Assembly (NCBI GenBank): GCA_050952465.1
Contig: JBMNKZ010000007.1
Span: forward strand, 1 to 64,000
Length of the DNA: 64,000 nucleotides
DNA from: DUPU01 sp050952465
GTDB taxonomy: Bacteria; Bacillota; Dehalobacteriia; Dehalobacteriales; Dehalobacteriaceae
Direction of reading: 5' to 3'
Shown here: piece by piece, positions 1-9,080 of the stretch
Layout: every line of letters starts with the position of its first letter
How positions within the stretch are numbered: position 1 is the stretch's first letter
Notes under the pieces: generated by a model
The model's input: the letters and a program-made list of their open reading frames with translations, nothing else
The model's database searches: none
Told to the model about the DNA's origin: nothing
Program-made: the position numbers and the translations under genes

Positions 1-835
1 CACCCATAAGGTTCTTGTATTTGGTACCATTTTGATTATGCATCAAAATTACCGGGCAGTCATACTCTGCAGCTACATTAGCCAACGCCGGTTCCATTTG
101 AAATCCCCACACGTCATTGATCAAAGATGCTCCAGCCTCCATTGCTCTTCTGCCTACCTCAGCTTTGTAAGTATCAATGGAAATGGGTACTTTAATCTTT
201 TTCGCCAATGCCTCTACTATTGGAATCACCCGGTTTAGTTCTTCCTCAGCATTTACCGGCTGATGTCCAGGCCGGGTAGATTCCCCGCCTACATCTATAA
301 TATCTGCTCCTTGATCCACCATCTGATAAGCGTGTTCTAAAGCAAGATCCAATTGATTATATTTTCCCCCATCCGAAAAGGAATCCGGAGTTATATTTAA
401 AATACCCATGACTAAGGTTCTCTCACCCAAGATCAGAGGCCCGTTTCTACATTCCATTATCCGTAAATTATCATTGGTTATATTACTAATCAGTGTTTCC
501 AGTTCCTGAGCCAAATGGGCTAATTTAAAAGGCTGTCCTTTTAGATTTGTAATCAGTTTTTTATACTGCTTCAGTGTTCCCATTAAAAGAACGGAAGACC
601 TCTCTGCTTTATGTACTATAACATCCCGGTGGACGGAACACTCTCCACCCTTAGATAACATTTCTTGCTTCAAAATCTGTGCAGCCGGATCTGAAACATT
701 ATCTACCATCACCGTAAAAAATAAAGACTTAGCTTGCATTAACTTAAGACCCTCGGATGTAGTTCCTGTTTCGGCCAAAAATTTCTGTGCTCTCCGAAAA
801 TTATTAATAGAAACAGCCCGTACATTAAATTCCAT
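1..835 (-). CDS. folP: Dihydropteroate synthase, 3' end beyond the window
   Basis: Condenses p-aminobenzoate with 6-hydroxymethyl-dihydropterin diphosphate in folate synthesis. The frame is open from an ATG at 835 to the window edge, about 278 residues. The first ~140 residues are an extra N-terminal domain, as seen in many clostridial versions; the TIM-barrel begins with GILNITPDSFSDGG and continues with GADIIDVGGESTRPG, the pterin-binding signatures. The ATG is preceded by a GAAGGGTG ribosome site. The HD-domain gene lies 30 bp upstream in the same direction, so they probably share a transcript. The C-terminal part is outside the window. Confidence 0.95.
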   Translation of the reverse strand, partial: MEFNVRAVSINNFRRAQKFLAETGTTSEGLKLMQAKSLFFTVMVDNVSDPAAQILKQEMLSKGGECSVHRDVIVHKAERSSVLLMGTLKQYKKLITNLKGQPFKLAHLAQELETLISNITNDNLRIMECRNGPLILGERTLVMGILNITPDSFSDGGKYNQLDLALEHAYQMVDQGADIIDVGGESTRPGHQPVNAEEELNRVIPIVEALAKKIKVPISIDTYKAEVGRRAMEAGASLINDVWGFQMEPALANVAAEYDCPVILMHNQNGTKYKNLMG

Positions 836-865
836 GGCGTTCACCCTTCTAAATTATTGTATAAC

Positions 866-1381
866 CTAATACAAAATCATTTCCCTAGTTTCCATACTAT
901 CCAGCTTATGACATTTATCTCTAGCAGCGCATTTTTGACAATTACGGGACAACTTGTCCGCTCGATATAAAAGCTTTCCGGCACCTTCGGCATCAGGTTT
1001 TCGATGGGCACGAATGGCCTCTAAAGCAATGCGGATTTCATCAGACTTAAATCCGGCATCTTGTAAAATAGGTTTAGCCAAAATTGCTCCCTCTTCCGCA
1101 TGATCTAGGGACTGATCCAAATACTGCCTCCAACGGCCGATATCGTGAAGAAGTGCGGTTGCATAAATCAATTCCTTGGCCTGATCCACGCTCATATTTT
1201 TTAAATCCGGCGAAATACCATCCTGATGTTTTTCCAAAAACAATATGTAATATATCCGGGCGACATCCAAAGCATGCTGCATTTGGTGACAACAGAATTC
1301 CCTGTTAATTTCCTGCTGTTCATTCAACTTAAGATAAGTATCAAAATCCGGGTGAGTTAAGATTGCCTGCACCCGTTTCAT
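866..1381 (-). CDS. HD-domain phosphohydrolase, small
   Basis: 171-residue protein of the HD superfamily of metal-dependent phosphohydrolases. Visible metal ligands are an early His in CHQMQHALD, the HD pair in ALLHDIGRW, and a later Asp in YRADKLSR. The C-terminus carries a Cys cluster (CQKCAARDKCH) that could bind a metal. An AAGGGGGA ribosome site precedes the ATG. It lies directly upstream of folP, which suggests a link to folate or nucleotide metabolism, but the substrate cannot be told from the sequence. Confidence 0.8.
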   Translation of the reverse strand: MKRVQAILTHPDFDTYLKLNEQQEINREFCCHQMQHALDVARIYYILFLEKHQDGISPDLKNMSVDQAKELIYATALLHDIGRWRQYLDQSLDHAEEGAILAKPILQDAGFKSDEIRIALEAIRAHRKPDAEGAGKLLYRADKLSRNCQKCAARDKCHKLDSMETREMILY

Positions 1382-1409
1382 AGACCAGTCCCCCTTTAAT
1401 TGGAATAAT

Positions 1410-1557
1410 TATAACGCATTTATGAAATTTTTTCGATTGTAGAAAATTTTCTTACCTTAGTGTGTATCAACGAGGCAAAAAATTTGCTCACCGAATAAAA
1501 ATCTGAAAGATAGCTGCCGGCTATATAGGTGGAGGGCATCTTACGCTCGTTATAATA
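1410..1557. repeat. Dispersed repeat family A, copy 1
   Basis: Noncoding block related to 8396-8553 and, over its last third, to 41985-42050. It has the shared core TTTTCGATTGTAGAAAATT, then CTTACCTTAGTG, then a second half ending CTCGTTAT. In this copy the left arm of the long hairpin seen in copy 2 is eroded. The outer ends AACGAG and CTCGTT of the second half can pair. Confidence 0.7.
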
Positions 1558-1590
1558 TAAGCGGAGGTATTAAGTAAATATTAGATGTAA

Positions 1591-1618
1591 AATAAGGAAC
1601 GCATATTATGCGTTCCAA
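1591..1618 (-). terminator. Intrinsic terminator of ndk
   Basis: Perfect 9-bp stem GGAACGCAT/ATGCGTTCC at 1596-1616, followed on the minus strand by TTATTTTA. It sits just after the ndk stop codon. Confidence 0.7.
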
Positions 1619-1622
1619 CAGG

Positions 1623-2018
1623 TTAAAAATAAATTTTCATTTCCCTTTCGGCACTGGCTATAGAATCTGCCCCATGAATAGTGTTTTGGCTGATATTTGT
1701 GGCAAACATCCCTCTAATGGAACCAGGGTCAGCTTCCATGGGATTAGTAGCCCCGATGATACTTCTTGCCGCCTGTACGGCATTATTACCTTCCCAGACC
1801 ATCGCCACAACAGGCCCGGACATAATATAGTTAACCAATTCCTCAAAAAATGGCTTTCCCTCATGCTCCCGGTAATGCTCATAAGCCATTTCTTTGGTCA
1901 CATGGAGCATCTTTAAGGCCGATAATTTCAGTCCCTTTTTTTCAAAACGAGAGATAATTTCTCCTACTAAATTACGTCGTACCCCGTCGGGTTTGATCAT
2001 AACAAAGGTTTGTTCCAC
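1623..2018 (-). CDS. ndk: Nucleoside diphosphate kinase
   Basis: Transfers the gamma phosphate from ATP to nucleoside diphosphates through a phospho-histidine. About 131 residues, the usual bacterial length. It opens with EQTFVMIKPDGVRR, has the conserved block KPFFEELVNYIMSGPVVAMV, and the catalytic His in NTIHGADS. The GTG at 2018 is preferred because GAGGAGGG lies six bases upstream; the TTG at 2021 is the alternative. The start lies inside the 3' end of the ftsH frame (overlap about 47 bp), so the two are probably translationally coupled. Confidence 0.93.
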   Translation of the reverse strand: MEQTFVMIKPDGVRRNLVGEIISRFEKKGLKLSALKMLHVTKEMAYEHYREHEGKPFFEELVNYIMSGPVVAMVWEGNNAVQAARSIIGATNPMEADPGSIRGMFATNISQNTIHGADSIASAEREMKIYF

Positions 2019-3913
2019 CAAGTTCCCTCCTCATGCCGAAGGTGAAATTAATAACGGGCAGAATCTCCCCGCCGATAATACTATTTCCGGAAGAATCTGG
2101 CTTATCCGGACCGTCAAAAGTTTTCATCAACTGGGCAAATTCATCTGCTTCCAATGTTTCCTTTTCCATGAGGGTTTTTGCTACTGCATGCAACCGATCC
2201 ATATTCTTTTCCAGCATGGTTTTGGCTTTATTATAAGCCTCATCAATCATACGACGCGCCTCTTTATCAATGGAAAAAGCAATGGCTTCAGAATAATTCC
2301 GCTCTTGAGAAATATCCCGACCTAAAAAGACTTGTTCCTGTCTTCGGCCAAAGGTCAACGGCCCAAGCTCCTCAGACATCCCGTACTGAGTAATCATCTT
2401 ACGTACTATTTCTGTAGCTCTTTCCAAGTCGTTCTGTGCTCCGGTACTAACTTCCTTTAACACCAAAGCCTCCGCCATCCTGCCCCCCAGCAGCATGACA
2501 ATTTGATCTAGCATCTGAGATTTTGTCACATAATTACGATCTTCTTTAGGTAGGAGCAGGGTGTAACCTCCAGCCCTTCCTCGAGGAATAATGGATACTT
2601 TATGGAGAGGATCGGTATTAGGTAAGAGATAAGCAATTACCGCATGCCCTGCCTCATGGTAAGCAACTAGTTTACGCTCATAATCGCTAATAACACGGGA
2701 CTTCTTCTCCGGACCGGCAATCACTCTTTCAACAGCATCTTCCATTTCATCCATATTAACTTCTTTTTTATTCCGGCGCGCAGCGAGTAGTGCTGCCTCA
2801 TTTACAAGATTGGCTAAATCCGCTCCGGTAAAACCCGGTGTCCGTCTGGCCAGAACTTCAATATCGATATCATTGCCTAACGGCTTCCCCTTAATATGCA
2901 CCTTAAGGATTTCCTTCCGGCCTAAAATATCCGGTACATTTACCGTAATCTGCCGATCAAATCGTCCGGGACGAAGTAGGGCGGGATCTAAGATATCCGG
3001 TCTGTTGGTGGCAGCTACTACAATAATACCCTCATTGGGGGCAAACCCATCCATTTCCACTAAAAGCTGGTTCAGGGTTTGTTCTCTTTCATCATGGCCT
3101 CCCCCTAAACCGGCCCCCCGCTGTCTGCCCACGGCATCAATTTCATCAATAAAAACAATACAGGGAGCATTCTTTTTGGCTTGTTCAAAAAGATCCCTCA
3201 CCCTGGATGCTCCAACACCTACAAACATTTCCACAAAGTCAGAACCGCTAATGCTAAAAAAAGGTACCCCGGCTTCTCCTGCCACAGCTCTGGCTAGTAA
3301 AGTTTTCCCGGTACCCGGAGGCCCAAAAAGTAATACTCCTTTAGGAATTTTTGCTCCTAATTGGCTGAATTTGCGTGGCGACTTTAAAAATTCCACCACT
3401 TCCTCTAGTTCTTCCTTAACCTCATCGACCCCGGCGACATCGGCGAAAGTTACCTTTTTCTTTTCATCCGTATGCAGTTTTGCCCGGCTTTTGCCAAACT
3501 GCATCACACGGCTGCCTCCACCCTGAGTTTGCTGCATCATAAAAAAGAACAACCCTACTAAAAGCAGCACAGGCAGAAGGGCAGACAGAATTCCGGTCCA
3601 CCAAGGAGGACCGGGTTCTTTTTCATAATTTATCGTTACCCCCTTTTTCTTCCAGAGATGCAACCAAATTGGGATCAGGAGGAACCGTTGCGGCAAATTT
3701 TTCGCCGTTTTTTAAGGTGCCATCTATAATATATTCATGTTCCCCGGCCTTGATATTAACCTCTTTGATATTACCATTACCCACCTGCTTAACAAACTCA
3801 TTATATTTCAAAGGTGTTGCTTTTTGCACGGGTTCATTAGTCCATTGATACATGGTAACGGCAATTAATACTATGAGTACATAGATGGCAAGATTTTTAA
3901 AAATTCGGTTCAA
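1972..3913 (-). CDS. ftsH: ATP-dependent zinc metalloprotease FtsH, frame broken near residue 90
   Basis: Membrane-anchored AAA+ protease for quality control and sporulation. Two overlapping frames together make one normal FtsH of about 645 residues. The first part runs from a TTG at 3913 (AGGAG nine bases upstream) with the first membrane helix and the periplasmic domain; it ends in ATVPPDPNLVASLEEKGG and hits a stop at 3623. The second frame continues with VTINYEKEPGPPWW, the second helix, Walker A GPPGTGKT, Walker B, the SRH and the zinc site HEAGH. The switch falls in an A5G5 run (3639-3648 on the plus strand); four Gs would restore the frame. This is either a sequencing slip, a real mutation, or slippage/+1 frameshifting. 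hprT, common next to ftsH, is missing. Confidence 0.9.
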
Positions 3914-4006
3914 ACGTGTTACACTCCTCTCGACATATGCAAAAATCATCCCAAAATGGGGAAATATCCTCATACTAAGTCATTGTACCATAATTTATTT
4001 CTATTT

Positions 4007-5404
4007 TCAAACTATGCTATTTATACCAAAATAACTTTTCAGCGTGATAATTACGGCCTTTGTATCTTCAGGGGAAACCTCCGTCCCTTCTCCTATCCGG
4101 TACCCCACCACCCAGATAATCTCATCCCCGGAAAGTAGAATGGGGATACGGTCTCTCTCTAAAGGGGAAACTTTTTCGTCTATGAAAAAATCCTTTAACT
4201 TTTTTCTTCCTTTCAACCCTTTAGGACGAAAACGATCTCCCGGGCGACGGTTTCTTAAGGTCAGAGGTCGGTTTAGCACCTTCACATTGAAAGCTCGGGT
4301 ATAGCGACCCCTAGAAAAAGATGGATCCGGCCAATTAACAACCTTGACACTAATTTCAGTATCAAGTTCCGGCACATAAGTAATACCCGGTATATTCAGC
4401 AATACCGGATCTATTGCCCCAATATCCCTACAGGAAGGTTTTTCCTTACTAAAAATTAGTTTCCCTCCCTCTAGTCTGGCATATAACGGCCCGGGAAGCG
4501 ATAATTTCTTACCAGGTTTTAACTCTAGAATTTCCTCTGTGTGATCAAAGCTCAGATACCCCTGGGTTCCAGTAAAATCATCAATAATCTGTCTAATTAT
4601 CCTTCGTTGCAAGGCTGGATGAAATAGCTTAATCTTGGTTTGATCCAAGCTTACCTTTTGAGTATCAAGAGTAACCGAAACTTCTTCCTTAGCCGATTGG
4701 GTAAAATCAAGAAGTAATTGGTTTTCCTGACGGCAGATATCTGCCGTCCTCACTAAGGCCTGGACAATTTGGGGATTAAATTGCTCTAAGTAAGGAATTA
4801 GGTTCAGCCTCACCTGATTTCTAGTATAAATACTCTCGTTATTAGAAGAATCCCAGCGATACTCTAAATTATTTTTCTGACAATAAGCCAAAATCTCCTC
4901 TTTCGTAATCCCTAACATGGGGCGAATTAGCATCCCTTCCCGAGGAGAAATTGCCGCCAGTCCTTCCGGGCCTGCTCCCCTTAAAAGATGAAGGAGTACT
5001 GTTTCCGCCTGATCGTTAGCATGATGGGCGGTGCTGATAACATCAGCATTAATACTTTTTGCCACCCTATTTAGAAAATCATAGCGAAGATATCTTGCAC
5101 CTTCCTCAGGGGATAAACCGGTTTCTTTAAGATATTGGGGAACATCATGAGCTTCCACAGTACACTCTAACCCCATAGCAAAGGCTATATTCTCTACAAA
5201 CAACGCTTCTTCTTCCGCCTCCGCCCCACGAAACATATGGTTAAAATGGGCTACATGTATCCTTACCCTCCATGCCCTCAACAACTCCGATAGGACATGG
5301 AGCATCGCGATGGAATCAGGCCCGCCGGATACGGCAGCAACAAGTGTATTTCCCGGGGCAATTAGATTATATTTTTTTATGGCATGCATAATCCTCTTTT
5401 TCAT
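4007..5404 (-). CDS. tilS: tRNA(Ile)-lysidine synthase
   Basis: Modifies C34 of tRNA-Ile(CAU) to lysidine so that it reads AUA. 465 residues. The N-terminal PP-loop ATPase motif is AAVSGGPDSIAML at about residues 23-35; STAHHANDQAETVLLHLLRGAG is the conserved tRNA-side block (two adjacent stretches). The C-terminal TilS domain has LRNRRPGDRFRPKGLKG and FFIDEKVSPLERD. It lies between spoIIE and ftsH as in Bacillus, but without hprT in between. Confidence 0.95.
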   Translation of the reverse strand: MKKRIMHAIKKYNLIAPGNTLVAAVSGGPDSIAMLHVLSELLRAWRVRIHVAHFNHMFRGAEAEEEALFVENIAFAMGLECTVEAHDVPQYLKETGLSPEEGARYLRYDFLNRVAKSINADVISTAHHANDQAETVLLHLLRGAGPEGLAAISPREGMLIRPMLGITKEEILAYCQKNNLEYRWDSSNNESIYTRNQVRLNLIPYLEQFNPQIVQALVRTADICRQENQLLLDFTQSAKEEVSVTLDTQKVSLDQTKIKLFHPALQRRIIRQIIDDFTGTQGYLSFDHTEEILELKPGKKLSLPGPLYARLEGGKLIFSKEKPSCRDIGAIDPVLLNIPGITYVPELDTEISVKVVNWPDPSFSRGRYTRAFNVKVLNRPLTLRNRRPGDRFRPKGLKGRKKLKDFFIDEKVSPLERDRIPILLSGDEIIWVVGYRIGEGTEVSPEDTKAVIITLKSYFGINSIV

Positions 5405-5440
5405 TGATCTTTTCCTTATAAGTTATATCTTCTGATAGAC

Positions 5441-5475
5441 TGCAGAAAACACGGTTTACTACCGTGTTTTCTGCA
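5441..5475 (-). terminator. Strong hairpin after spoIIE
   Basis: Perfect 15-bp stem TGCAGAAAACACGGT / ACCGTGTTTTCTGCA with the loop TTACT, between the spoIIE stop and the tilS start. There is no T-run after it on either strand, so it may be a weak terminator or an RNA-processing/stability hairpin. Confidence 0.5.
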
Positions 5476-5509
5476 TTACAATACCATTTTCCTTTATTAT
5501 GACCAAATT

Positions 5510-7939
5510 TTATTGTTCATACTCCTCAACTACTACCACTAATACGGAAATATCATCTCGAGGTTTGCCTCCTCCAAAATTAATTGCATTTTTAACGAGT
5601 GACTCAGCTAATTTGTCAGGATTCCTTTCTGTACTGTTCTCAATTATCCCGGCAATCCAGAGCTCTGCATCCTCCATCTTATGTCCTGAATCCAATAAAC
5701 CATCGGAAGCAAGAACAATAATATCTCCAGGCTGAATAGTTTCCTTGATTGTTTCCATTTCCACCGTTTGTAAAATCCCGATAGGCAAACTGGAAGCCCT
5801 AACAATTTTCACCCCGTCTTTAGTCTTGATAAAGCTGGGGCTAGCCCCTATTTTAATAAAGTCAGTTTCTCCGGAATACAAGTCAATCACACAAATATCA
5901 AGAGTGGCAAAGGTTTCATTTTTAGAGCGAAGCATCAATACCGAATTAATGGTATTAATGGCTACCCGCTCATCAAAGCCTGTATCCAGAAGTTTCTCCA
6001 GCAGATTTAGCGATGTTCCCGACTCTAAGGCAGCACTTTCTCCCACACCCATACCGTCACTCAGCATAAAAACTTGCTTCCCATCAGGAAGTAAAATGTT
6101 GTTAGTTGAGTCTCCACACGGATCATTTTCATCTCTTGCCATTTGATAATTGCCGATATTTAGTTTGTAAGCTCCCGAAACGAGCATTCTAAAGCAGCAA
6201 GTTTTTACGCCTGTATCAACAGAGCAATTTGACTGAAGAATATGATAATCAACCCCGGTCAAACGGGAAACAACCGGAGGCAGAATATCCCGGCAGGTAT
6301 TAACTCCAGGGCATGCATGCATCTCTAAGGACAAATCCAAGGTCTTCTCCCCAATTTCCATTAATGTTACCTTATCTACAAAAAATCCTTTATTTGCTAA
6401 AGCTTTAGCCATCTGTGCCTCTAACAATTCTCGGGAGGAACTATAATTTTTAACTTCTTTAACTACCTTATCAATGAGTTGGGCAGACCCGGTCAATTGA
6501 TTAGCTACTAAACTCCTAGTATTTTCCTTATAACGCTGCCAATAGTAATTTTTCTGATATAATTCATACAAACAATTTACTGCCGCCAGCATTTCCCGAG
6601 CATGAGAGCATCTTTTTCGTAGAGTAGAAGGCATATCCTTAACCCCAGCAAAACCATTTGTTTCAATAATCGTAAACAAATTCATAATAGCCCGATAGGT
6701 TTGATAAAAATCTTTTTCCCAACACACCTTATACAAACTGCAATCTTGACATACCCGGGCAGAAATCCGGTGTAAAAGGGAATTAATATTATGGTTTTCT
6801 TCTAAATCCGTATCCCCCGCCAATTGTTCCAAAGTACAGGCAATTTCATCAAATACTTTACTCATGTTTGTTAATTTTTGTAGTGTTAATTGTCGGATAC
6901 TCTCGTCTCTGCGGGATCTTCCTGTCCACCCCACACTGGCATTGAAAACCTTTCCCATTTTTAAAAACCAGTTCTTCGGAATAATCAAAAATAACACTGC
7001 CCCCGCGATAGAGGCTGTTAAGGACGAAAGTATTAGCTGCGTATTCAGTAAATAAAGGGCTAAAAGAAGGTTTCCTAAAAAAAAGCCCATGATGACACCA
7101 ATTCGTCCAAAACCATTAAAAGCACCAGCCAACAATCCGGAAAAGGCATATACACCAATTATCGAAGGGGCTACCATTTCTGATAAACTTGGCACCACTC
7201 CTACTAAAGCACCAATACCGGCTCCGGTACCCCCGCCCCCTAAAAAGGCAGCCAGGATTACCAAAAATCTACTTACAACGCTGCCTATTTCAATATTTGC
7301 CACAGTCCAGGTACCCATGCCCATAATTAAACCAATGATCGCTACAAAAAGACAAACAACCTCATCCCCAGCCAATCTGTCCAAAAATCTGCGATTTTTA
7401 ATCAAGCCAAGTACAACCAAAAATACTAAAGACAAGCCGGCTGCAAATAGGCTTTCGAATATTACTGACATAATAAGGTAATTGGAAGCATGTCCAAAGT
7501 ATAAAGCAATTCCTTTAACCACAATAATTGAAGTAAGAACTAAAGCCGGTACCTGAACCCATTGTCTTTCTGTATCCACGGAATAACAGAGAAAAATAAC
7601 TGCAAGTAAGAGGATCACAATGATGTTGGAATACAATTGTTCCCCTGACAAAATGGTTAATAGTCCCAAGGTAATAGGAAGTCCCTGAAATATGGCTTGT
7701 TTCTTGTCACTACATGCTAATGCAGCAAAAAAAGCGGGTCCAAAAGGAAGTAAACTGCCTAACACTTCGGCCCGACTTAATAAAAAACCAATTCCGGCAA
7801 AAAAAATCATTTCCGGGAGAAAAGCTGATAATTCCCGGGCAGACCATTGAGGTAATTTAAATTTTAGATGCCAATTTAGATTTTTCGGCTTTTTTCTTTT
7901 TCGCTGATGAAAAATATTTACCTGAGTGTTTTCTGACAT
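5510..7939 (-). CDS. spoIIE: Stage II sporulation protein E (SpoIIE phosphatase)
   Basis: PP2C-type phosphatase that dephosphorylates SpoIIAA, activating sigma F in the forespore, and works at the asymmetric septum. About 809 residues from the ATG at 7939. The N-terminal third holds roughly ten hydrophobic helices. The middle has a Cys group (CQDCSLYKVC). The C-terminal phosphatase domain shows MLSDGMGVGESAALES and VLASDGLLDSG, with the metal-binding Asp residues. An upstream ATG at 7990 is in frame, but the start at MSENTQ fits better, with GGGGGCG upstream. It comes before tilS-ftsH as in Bacillus. Confidence 0.95.
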   Translation of the reverse strand: MSENTQVNIFHQRKRKKPKNLNWHLKFKLPQWSARELSAFLPEMIFFAGIGFLLSRAEVLGSLLPFGPAFFAALACSDKKQAIFQGLPITLGLLTILSGEQLYSNIIVILLLAVIFLCYSVDTERQWVQVPALVLTSIIVVKGIALYFGHASNYLIMSVIFESLFAAGLSLVFLVVLGLIKNRRFLDRLAGDEVVCLFVAIIGLIMGMGTWTVANIEIGSVVSRFLVILAAFLGGGGTGAGIGALVGVVPSLSEMVAPSIIGVYAFSGLLAGAFNGFGRIGVIMGFFLGNLLLALYLLNTQLILSSLTASIAGAVLFLIIPKNWFLKMGKVFNASVGWTGRSRRDESIRQLTLQKLTNMSKVFDEIACTLEQLAGDTDLEENHNINSLLHRISARVCQDCSLYKVCWEKDFYQTYRAIMNLFTIIETNGFAGVKDMPSTLRKRCSHAREMLAAVNCLYELYQKNYYWQRYKENTRSLVANQLTGSAQLIDKVVKEVKNYSSSRELLEAQMAKALANKGFFVDKVTLMEIGEKTLDLSLEMHACPGVNTCRDILPPVVSRLTGVDYHILQSNCSVDTGVKTCCFRMLVSGAYKLNIGNYQMARDENDPCGDSTNNILLPDGKQVFMLSDGMGVGESAALESGTSLNLLEKLLDTGFDERVAINTINSVLMLRSKNETFATLDICVIDLYSGETDFIKIGASPSFIKTKDGVKIVRASSLPIGILQTVEMETIKETIQPGDIIVLASDGLLDSGHKMEDAELWIAGIIENSTERNPDKLAESLVKNAINFGGGKPRDDISVLVVVVEEYEQ

Positions 7940-8077
7940 TCCATCACGCCCCCAGTATTTATTCCGTTTCATTATAAAGTATGAGGCCAAAGAAACTTGT
8001 CAGATTAGATAAAGGCTTAATACCAACTTTGCGACCATCTTTTCGGTTTTCTACATCGAATTAAGTTTTTCTACAAA

Positions 8078-8117
8078 TAAAAACACGAGGAAGGTTTTTA
8101 TACCATCCTCGTGTTTT
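8078..8117 (-). terminator. Terminator of the tRNA pair
   Basis: Stem AAAACACGAGGA/TCCTCGTGTTTT right after the 3' end of tRNA-Glu on the minus strand, followed by TTTTTATTTG. Confidence 0.75.
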
Positions 8118-8119
8118 AT

Positions 8120-8198
8120 TGGTGACCCGTAGGGGATTCGAACCCCTGAAACTGCCAGCGTGAAAGGCTGGTGAGTTAAGCCGCTTCTCCAACGGGCC
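8120..8198 (-). tRNA. tRNA-Glu (anticodon TTC)
   Basis: Cloverleaf on the minus strand. The acceptor GGCCCGT pairs with ACGGGTC (one G-T), the anticodon stem CCAGC/GCTGG has the loop CTTTCAC, the T-arm loop is GTTCGAATC, and CCA is encoded. The anticodon TTC gives Glu. Confidence 0.93.
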
Positions 8199-8203
8199 AT
8201 GTT

Positions 8204-8280
8204 TGGTAGCGGTGACTGGATTTGAACCAGTGACACCACGGGTATGAACCGTGTGCTCTGACCAGCTGAGCTACACCGCC
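8204..8280 (-). tRNA. tRNA-Met (anticodon CAT), elongator type
   Basis: 77-nt cloverleaf on the minus strand. The acceptor GGCGGTG pairs with CACCGCT (one G-T), the anticodon stem CACGG/CCGTG has the loop TTCATAC, and CCA is encoded. The three G-C pairs of initiator anticodon stems are absent, so this is an elongator Met (or a TilS-modified Ile2; the PP-loop enzyme TilS is encoded nearby). It lies six bases upstream of tRNA-Glu in the same transcript. Confidence 0.9.
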
Positions 8281-8395
8281 GCAATTCGTTACTTTTAGAT
8301 TATGCCTGAACAAATGAAAAATGTCAAGAGATATATTATGGTTTTTCCCTCTAAATTTATTATAAACTTATTCCAATTTATTCTGGGGTATCAAC

Positions 8396-8553
8396 TATAA
8401 CGCATATAACGCACTAAGGTAAGAAAACTTTTCGATTGTAGAAAATTCTTCTTACCTTAGTGCGTTTCTATGGAACGAAAGATTCGTGCACCTAGAAATC
8501 TAAAAGGTACCTGCCACTTTTAAGAGGTAGGGACATCTAATGCCTCGTTATTT
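8396..8553. repeat. Dispersed repeat family A, copy 2, with an 18-bp hairpin
   Basis: The best-preserved copy. A perfect 18-bp inverted repeat (8408-8425 with 8449-8466) encloses TTTTC GATTGTA GAAAA, itself a small stem. A second half (8470-8553) has AAAAGGTACCTGCC, then AGGTAGGGACATCTAA, and ends CCTCGTTATT, matching copies at 1500-1557 and 42000-42050. Its end reaches the stop codon of the neighbouring transporter gene. Confidence 0.75.
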
Positions 8554-8991
8554 TGACAGCATCAACTTAGCTCCGGCAGCTAAAAGCATCACTCCTAAAA
8601 ATTTCATCCAGGTCATAGGACATTTTTCAAATCCTAATAAACCGGTACAATCAATGAGTAAGGCAGTGGTAACCTGTCCTACAATTATGGCGGTAGTGGC
8701 ATTGGCAACACCAACTTTTGGCATGCTAGCCACCACTCCATAAATAATCAGTACACTGATAATTCCCCCTAGGTAACCATACCAGGGAACTTCACCCAAC
8801 TTTCCTAAATTCCCCTGGCCTATCTTAAACCCAAATAAAGCAACTACTACGGCAGCAAGGCCAATAATATGTACCATAAAGGTTGCTTCCAATTGTCCAA
8901 TAATTTTTGACATATAAGAGTTCAGGGTTCCTTGAACGGCCATAGCGACTCCGGATAATGCAGCAATAATTAAAGGCAAAAAAAAGTCCAT
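8548..8991 (-). CDS. YdcZ/DMT-type small membrane transporter
   Basis: 147-residue protein with four to five hydrophobic helices, of the DUF606/YdcZ branch of the drug/metabolite transporter superfamily. It begins MDFFLPLIIAALSGVAMAVQ, has ANATTAIIVGQVTTALLID in the middle and FLGVMLLAAGAKLM at the end. The ATG at 8991 has AAGGAG six bases upstream, better than the in-frame ATG at 9006. Substrate unknown. It sits alone between the tRNAs and the glycosyltransferase. Confidence 0.75.
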   Translation of the reverse strand: MDFFLPLIIAALSGVAMAVQGTLNSYMSKIIGQLEATFMVHIIGLAAVVVALFGFKIGQGNLGKLGEVPWYGYLGGIISVLIIYGVVASMPKVGVANATTAIIVGQVTTALLIDCTGLLGFEKCPMTWMKFLGVMLLAAGAKLMLSK

Positions 8992-9080
8992 ATTTTTCTC
9001 CTTCATCTAGTGTAACATAGTTTTTGTTATTTTTACCTTTTCGGTTGATTCTATACTTTTCTCAGCTAGACTCAAAAGTT

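Noticed and set aside
866..1381. HD protein as part of a Cas or defence system
   Set aside because: It is a lone small HD protein beside folP, with no defence genes around.
8051..8284. 77-residue open frame over the tRNAs
   Set aside because: Fully overlaps tRNA-Glu and tRNA-Met; no ribosome site.
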